Source: Onchocerca volvulus (lineage: Eukaryota; Nematoda; Chromadorea; Rhabditida; Onchocercidae). From it: a DNA stretch of 64,000 nt. The notes under the pieces were generated by a model that saw only the letters and a list, made by a program, of their open reading frames with translations, had not been told where the DNA came from and made no database searches. Where the stretch lies: assembly GCA_000499405.2 (NCBI GenBank), contig HG738139.1, positions 132,564-196,563 on the forward strand. Reading direction: 5' to 3'. Below are positions 54,997-64,000 of the stretch, one piece after another. Each line of letters starts with the position of its first letter. Position 1 is the first letter of the stretch. Both the position numbers and the translations under genes were made by a program.

Positions 54997-57900
54997 GCAA
55001 ATCATATAAAAAGTGATTAAATGAATAATGGAAATCAAAGACATAAAATGACCGAAAACTGAAACTCGAATACAGTTCATAATGAAACACATGAGTTAGA
55101 AATTCGAGAATAATTTGTTGCTAAATAAAAAGTTAAAGTTTAACAACAATTAACTGAATACTTGAATGAAAACCTATTTAAAAGCATAATTCAAACTCGG
55201 GAATTGAACAGTGAAGGAAATGATACTATATATTTAATTGCTTAATTCCACAATAAAATTGTTAAAATTCAAAATTTTCGTCAAAACTTGACAACCAAAA
55301 AATAGCAATACTCAAATACTTAAATCCGCCGCAACACGACATCAGAAATCCACACCATCAGTCGACTCGACCCAATCACTCACGACCACCATACACAAGT
55401 ACCTCAGAATTCTCGGCTGAATATTGCGGTCCGAGCATTCATTTATAATGGTTCAATGTGAAAATTCGACGAATCAAATTTCTTTGATCTCGAATACAAT
55501 CTGGTTTTGGTTTTACAAGTGACAATAAATTAAAGCATTTATTTTATTATGTTGAAATTAATCGATTGAATTGAATAAAACAATAAAGGGAAAGAAAGGA
55601 AGTGGTCGGGAAAACGGTAATATTCCCTAGCGACTAATTAATTCATTGATTGTTCCAAGTAATGATTGACCAAGATAATGATCCTATATTCAGTCCTTTA
55701 GAGCTCTTATTTGTTTTCGTTCCTCTTCCATTCTTTATTTTACACTTTTCCTTTCTCTCCATGCATTATGATCCTTCCCTGTCCTTTAATTGTTAACATT
55801 GCTGGAACTGTATTGAAGTTTATTAATTATATTAAATCCATTTGATAATTAAGTCATTAATTGATTTCCAAATACGAATGAATGAATGACTAAGTAATAG
55901 GAAGTGGTTAATACTACTATAATTATTACTGTCATTTTTTGTCATTATTACTAATTACCATTATTATGGCTATTGTTACTATTATAAATATTGCTGCAAT
56001 ACATTTCCTGTTATTATCCCATTTCTATTTCCAACATTTGGATATATATCAGCTCAGTTGCATTCATTTCTCGATTAATCAGAAATATCATTTAATCACA
56101 TCCTTTATCAACTTTCGTTATTTACGGCATTTTTTGTTCTTATTTGGTCATTCTTGACCTTAGACTATGCTTACATATAATCTCGAATAGCCTGAGGCTT
56201 TTAAGCGATTACCATAGCGAATATTGTTAAAATTTTATTCATTTCATCGATAATTTTTATCAGTGCATGGCTAATGTTCAGGAACAATGTTTGGATTAAA
56301 CATACAAAGCAATGATACTGCAGCAACTATGATAGCGCCGATGGAACGATCAGGTCTAATATTCCGATCATTTATATTTCTCGAATTGAAAAATTTTCTG
56401 TTAGAAAGAAAAGATTTTTGTTATTCTAAAAATTTTACTTTAATAAATTGCAATGATTTGATTTTTTTGATCAAAAAAAAAAAAAAAGAAAAAGAAAAAA
56501 AAGAAAAATGGAAAAAGCGGAGCTTAACAGCCAACTTTTCAAGTCCGAATTATTTAATCTTATATTATCAGTTTTCTCAGAAATTCCTTTTATTTCATTG
56601 GAATTTTTTATGTTTCATTGCTATTCTTCAACTTTTTTCTAAAGGAAGGGACGAAATGGTATAGTTATTACTAATTTATAATAAGCTGTCAATGGAATTA
56701 GATCTGTCAATAGCAATCAGGCCTTATCTTCCTCAACCAAAAGTTAAAAAACTGCTCTTATTAGCCTTTCTTAACAGTAAAAGATAACAAAGAAGTTATT
56801 CCCATTAATAAAAGATTGAAAATTTTTTCTAAAGATATTGTACTAATGAATATTATTGATTCTTATCGCTATTTTTAATTATTTATAAAGGAAATGAAAT
56901 TAACTAACTGATTAATGATTGCATTTATCACCAAACAATTTCTATTCATCGCTGTTAAGAATGAAAATTACATGACATTCTCACATTAAGCAGTGTTAAT
57001 CTTCTCCATCATTTGACATTCTTCGACTCCTATTGATTAATTCTTGCAAAGAATAATTAAAAATGCGAATTTAAATTGCTTTATCATTTTTACTCACCAA
57101 AATAATACCCAAGCACACATTTAACTATTGTTCCTATTCAAAATGAGTGCAACTAAGAGATGACAAAAAAGGCACGACACAAGAGAGGCTAAAATTTTCA
57201 TTTTAATTTTTAAGTTAATTATTTCTTCAAATATTACAATTTCTATTTATTAAAATAGATTTGAATAAAAAATTACAAATCAAGTTTTTTTTGAAATGGA
57301 AAGAAAAGGAAGAAAATTGCAAATTGTAAATCTAAAAAGCAATGAAATCGACCAAGAGCCAAGCATATCATCATCCAGGCCTTTATCTGCAATGATAGCA
57401 TACCGGACAAATTGATACTCATTGTCCTTTATTACATTATATCAAGAAAAAAAAAGAAAGAAAAATGTCAGCTATCATGACGCCATCAACCTGAACATTA
57501 ATCAGGCTGAGAACCAGGCTTAATTTCTGAAAAGTAACAATCTTGGTACTGTAATTATAAACGTATCTGGTGAAAAAATCAAATATGCTAATGCCGTCAA
57601 CTATATTTTCAAATCTATGCTAAATGTCTCGGAAAAAAAAAAAAAAGAGAAAGTTGAAGTAGAAATATTTCATTAAAATTAATATGGTTTAATCAATTAA
57701 TGAAGGAGAGAGAGAAAAAGAAAGCAAGGAGATATTAATATTTCTATTCAATAGGACGAGTGTAATTAGAAAAGAAAGTAAATTCAAAACAAATTATCGT
57801 GATTTAATACAATTATTGTCATGATTCTTGTTAGCTAGCAATTGCTAAAAGAAAGGAAACGAAAGAAATGAACTTATTACTCCTACGTGTAGCTTTAAAA

Positions 57901-60872
57901 CCTCAACATTAATTACTTGAAATTGCTAAACTTTAGTGAATCTGTCAAGTTTAAGATAATCTCATTCAATGAACAAAAATGAAAAAGGAAAAAACAACTA
58001 CTACTAATAAGATTACTACTACTACTACTATTAACCCGCGCTGTTATTTATTTGGATTTTTCGTTTTCACTTCTAATTACTAGATAGATTAAGAAGAATA
58101 TCAGGATTTCTTGAGAATTTTTTCGGAATTTATAAGAATTTTTAGAGAATTTTAAAATTAATTTAGAAATCACAAATCAAATTGAATTTCAACGACAAAA
58201 TTCAAACGCATTTCATACAAAATAATACAGTATTAATTAGCGGATTCATAGTTGACAAAAATACTGAAAATATAGGAGCCGAATGAATAAAATAAAAATC
58301 ATCTTTAACCTCTTGAGAGCAAAAGATCAAGCAAAAGTTTCGTATGAGACCATCTAGCATAAAATTTTTCGTTACATTTTTGCGTACATCCAATTGATCC
58401 CGACTTTCCTTAGATAACACAAGTTTGTTTTTCTTCTGCACCACTTCATCCCTTTTTCACCTCACATTTCTTTTTTTATTACTTCTTCCGAGAGTGCTGA
58501 AAAATATCGTCGTTTATTTGAGTCAAAAACTGAACAATGCAAGATAAATTGAATTTATTCATTTTCATCTAAAATTATTCTGAAAGTAAGACTTTCGATC
58601 TTATAACTTTAATATAGACAAATCACCAATTATTCATTAACTATTATTCAATCCATGTCGAAACAAAATTTCGGCTAATAAACATTTCTTTTAAGCCAAA
58701 AGCTTATTCAAATCTTGTCGAGAAAACAGAATTACCTCTTTCTACAATCTAATTCCTTCAATTATCTTGTTATGTGTGAGTGTAAAAATAAGATGAGACA
58801 ATGACTTCGAGTAATCTTCTATCTTTAAGACTTATGTACTCGTAAAATATTGTCTTTCCCAAATCGAAAAATTCTTAATTTCAGTCTGATTTCTAAACCT
58901 CCTAATTGGTGCTTCCTTCAAATCTTTTGCTGCAGCATGAATCCTTCAAGATTACAAATTTTCAATCTCTGACTCTCAGAATTCTCATATCTGTAATTAT
59001 TTTGTTTATGTAATTTTTCTTAACAATAATCGCAACTATTTAGGTTATGAATATTCGTTGAGTAGTACATTAAAACGAGTCATAATAAGCCATTCGCACT
59101 CTTCCTCAATTAACTCAAAAGTTAATAAAATTTCGATAGGAATATGAAAGCAAATAACTGCCTTCAACATTCTTCTTAAACTTTTTTTTCCTTGTCTTTT
59201 TTATTAAAAAATAAAAACTGCATACTGTTAGCAATTCGGTCATCCGGAAAAATTCCCTTGAAAATTCGTTTTGTTAGCAAGATTCACGGATTAGATAAAA
59301 TTATGCACTCAAACAACACCTTGCATAGTAATTTATGATGAAAGCAACGAGTTTAAAAAACAAAAAAAAAAAAAAAAAATCATTTTACTGCAAATTAAAT
59401 CAATTAATAATTTAATGCCACTATGGTAAAACAAAAAAACAAAAAAGAAAACAATAAATAACAACGATGAAATTTATTGAAACTTCATTTGCTATAAAAT
59501 ATTATCAAATTTTGAAATATAGAGATAATTCATTCTCAAAGGAAACTATATTATTCATGAAAAAATGCAAATTCCGAAATGCAAATTTGCATTTCTTCAA
59601 TAATGTTTCTAATGAAATTTGTCATTTTTCTCGAAACTTGATTGCTATTTTATCTGATAATATATGCAACCCTTTCAATATTCCAAATGGTACTTATTAA
59701 TTTCAAAATTAAATTACATTTTAAAATGTACATGATACTTAGCATTCTCTTTCCAATATTCTCTTTTGATGGTATCTTGTAAAAACGAATAGATTCCAGC
59801 AATTTGTAACAGAATGTCTAAAATTCCGAAAATTTTCACCTAAATATTTTTAACCAAATAAGAAAGAAAGAAGAAACATAAACATAGAAATATCTTCCAA
59901 TACAAAAACATACTTCTAACATTACAAGACAAATCACCGTTGTTTTCAATAATGAGTTCAATTATTCATGCAGAATAACGTATTGATTCCAGCTAAATAT
60001 CCAACAACATAGTGTTCAGATGAATATCTTTCTCAAATTCTAATTATTTCAAACAAAGTAAACTAACTTCATGATTTGTCTATTTCCTTTTGCTTATCTC
60101 ACTTCCAATTAACTATTTGATAAATAGACTTTGCTATGCTTTCTCAATGTAACTTTACGGACATAGCACAAAATACAATTATTTCTCCAATAGAAAAAAA
60201 AAAAAGAAAGAAAGAAAGAAATATATTAGAAGCTTTCATGTGTTCAAGTGAGAATTAGTCAACTAATAGAAAAAAAAATTGGAGTTAGATACATTAAACG
60301 AAAAATTTAATAAAATGAAGAGCACTTCTAATATAAGTATCTGGGAAAAGTAAAAAGTCATAATTTACTCATCTCATAAATTTCATTTCTCATAATCAAC
60401 AAATATTTTCCACTTTTCTTTCAGTAGACTGATAATCTTCGATACAGATCATGAATGCTGAGCAAAATAATGATTCAGAAAGCGAATGGAAAAAAGAGAA
60501 AGATAAGGAGAGGCTATTTGAAAAAATGGACGAAAGTGAGGTTAAGAACAAAAAAAGAAAGGATGTAGCGAATGACGCAATTTAATCGTCGAAATTTTTA
60601 GCATTAAATCTAAGAAAACAAAGTCCTTTCTGTCAAATTTGTAAAATTCATTAAATTGAATTTATAAAAACAAACTAAGATGGCATTAAGGAATCGCGTC
60701 TAATCATGAAACAAATATTTAAGTTTCAAAATTATCACAATCTATAGCGAAAACGAATCATTAAACTTCTTGGATGACACAGCAGAAGACCAAGCAGTTT
60801 TTGATAGGTTGGTATTTAATGGCTAATTTAAATACCCACACAAAACACAAGGAGAAAACATTAATTTATTTA
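54997..60872. other. Long spacer between SERCA and GALNT
   Basis: About 5.9 kb with no confident gene. A less AT-rich patch at about 55320-55440 just upstream of GALNT may be promoter or a 5' noncoding exon. A minus-strand frame at 56371-56271 (IGAIIVAAVSLLCMF then TAG) is hydrophobic and less AT-rich but unlinked. A CTA triplet run lies at about 58001-58031. Other frames are AT-driven. Confidence 0.5.
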
Positions 60873-63940
<3,068 letters not shown>

Positions 63941-64000
63941 TCATCTGATTAATTACAATTATATTTGACATACTATTACAACAATAATAACTGTAACCGT

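Noticed and set aside
58202..58444. Minus-strand frame of 80 codons (starts MVQKKNKLVLSKES)
   Set aside because: Sequence looks somewhat protein-like at the start but turns into AT-driven hydrophobic text, has no known motif and no linked exons; not called without further evidence.

Overview
The window is nuclear DNA from a nematode, most likely a clade III parasite such as a filarial worm. It is very AT-rich. Genes are split into short exons by AT-rich introns of about 50 to 1,700 bases ending in T-runs plus CAG or TAG (one carries a 2.6 kb transposon). Most genes have an AG acceptor 1-50 bases before the ATG with no upstream exon in sight, which fits spliced-leader (SL) trans-splicing. I found no bacterial-type operons, CRISPR arrays, rRNA genes or complete tRNA genes.

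Layout. 1-7,640, minus: 5' two thirds of the spliceosomal helicase DDX23/PRP28, running off the left edge. 7,650-17,485: a gene-poor stretch with one decayed Helitron (9,330-12,315). 17,490-23,017, plus: lipoyl synthase, with a second Helitron (18,640-21,288) in its third intron. 24,025-27,008, plus: an unrecognised protein with an OB-fold/cold-shock-like segment. 28,436-31,534, plus: RGP1 (RIC1-RGP1 GEF for RAB6). 35,035-31,728, minus: CDK2AP1/2 homologue followed 81 bases later by DPH7, a likely two-gene operon. 36,065-36,872, plus: ATOX1-type copper chaperone. 41,365-37,497, minus: UTP25. 44,124-42,065, minus: elongin B, with extra phase-compatible exons inside its last intron. 47,535-45,890, minus: DENR. 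54,993-49,185, minus: a polypeptide N-acetylgalactosaminyltransferase (GALNT). 55,000-60,870: mostly empty. 63,897-60,873, minus: 3' third of a SERCA calcium ATPase, running off the right edge.

All exon models were joined by hand from splice-site dinucleotides, reading phase and similarity to known families. Phases close without frameshift in every complete model. Two introns need a GC donor (GC-AG), one in DDX23 and one in RGP1. The genes are conserved housekeeping functions (splicing, lipoylation, Golgi traffic and glycosylation, translation, ribosome assembly, copper and calcium transport), and the proteins do not form one pathway. The least ordinary parts are the Helitron pair, one of them splitting the radical-SAM cysteine motif of lipoyl synthase; the extra exons in the elongin B intron; the RS-repeat position in DDX23; the uncharacterised OB-like gene; and several hairpins and dispersed repeats. 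I saw no convincing new multi-gene system.
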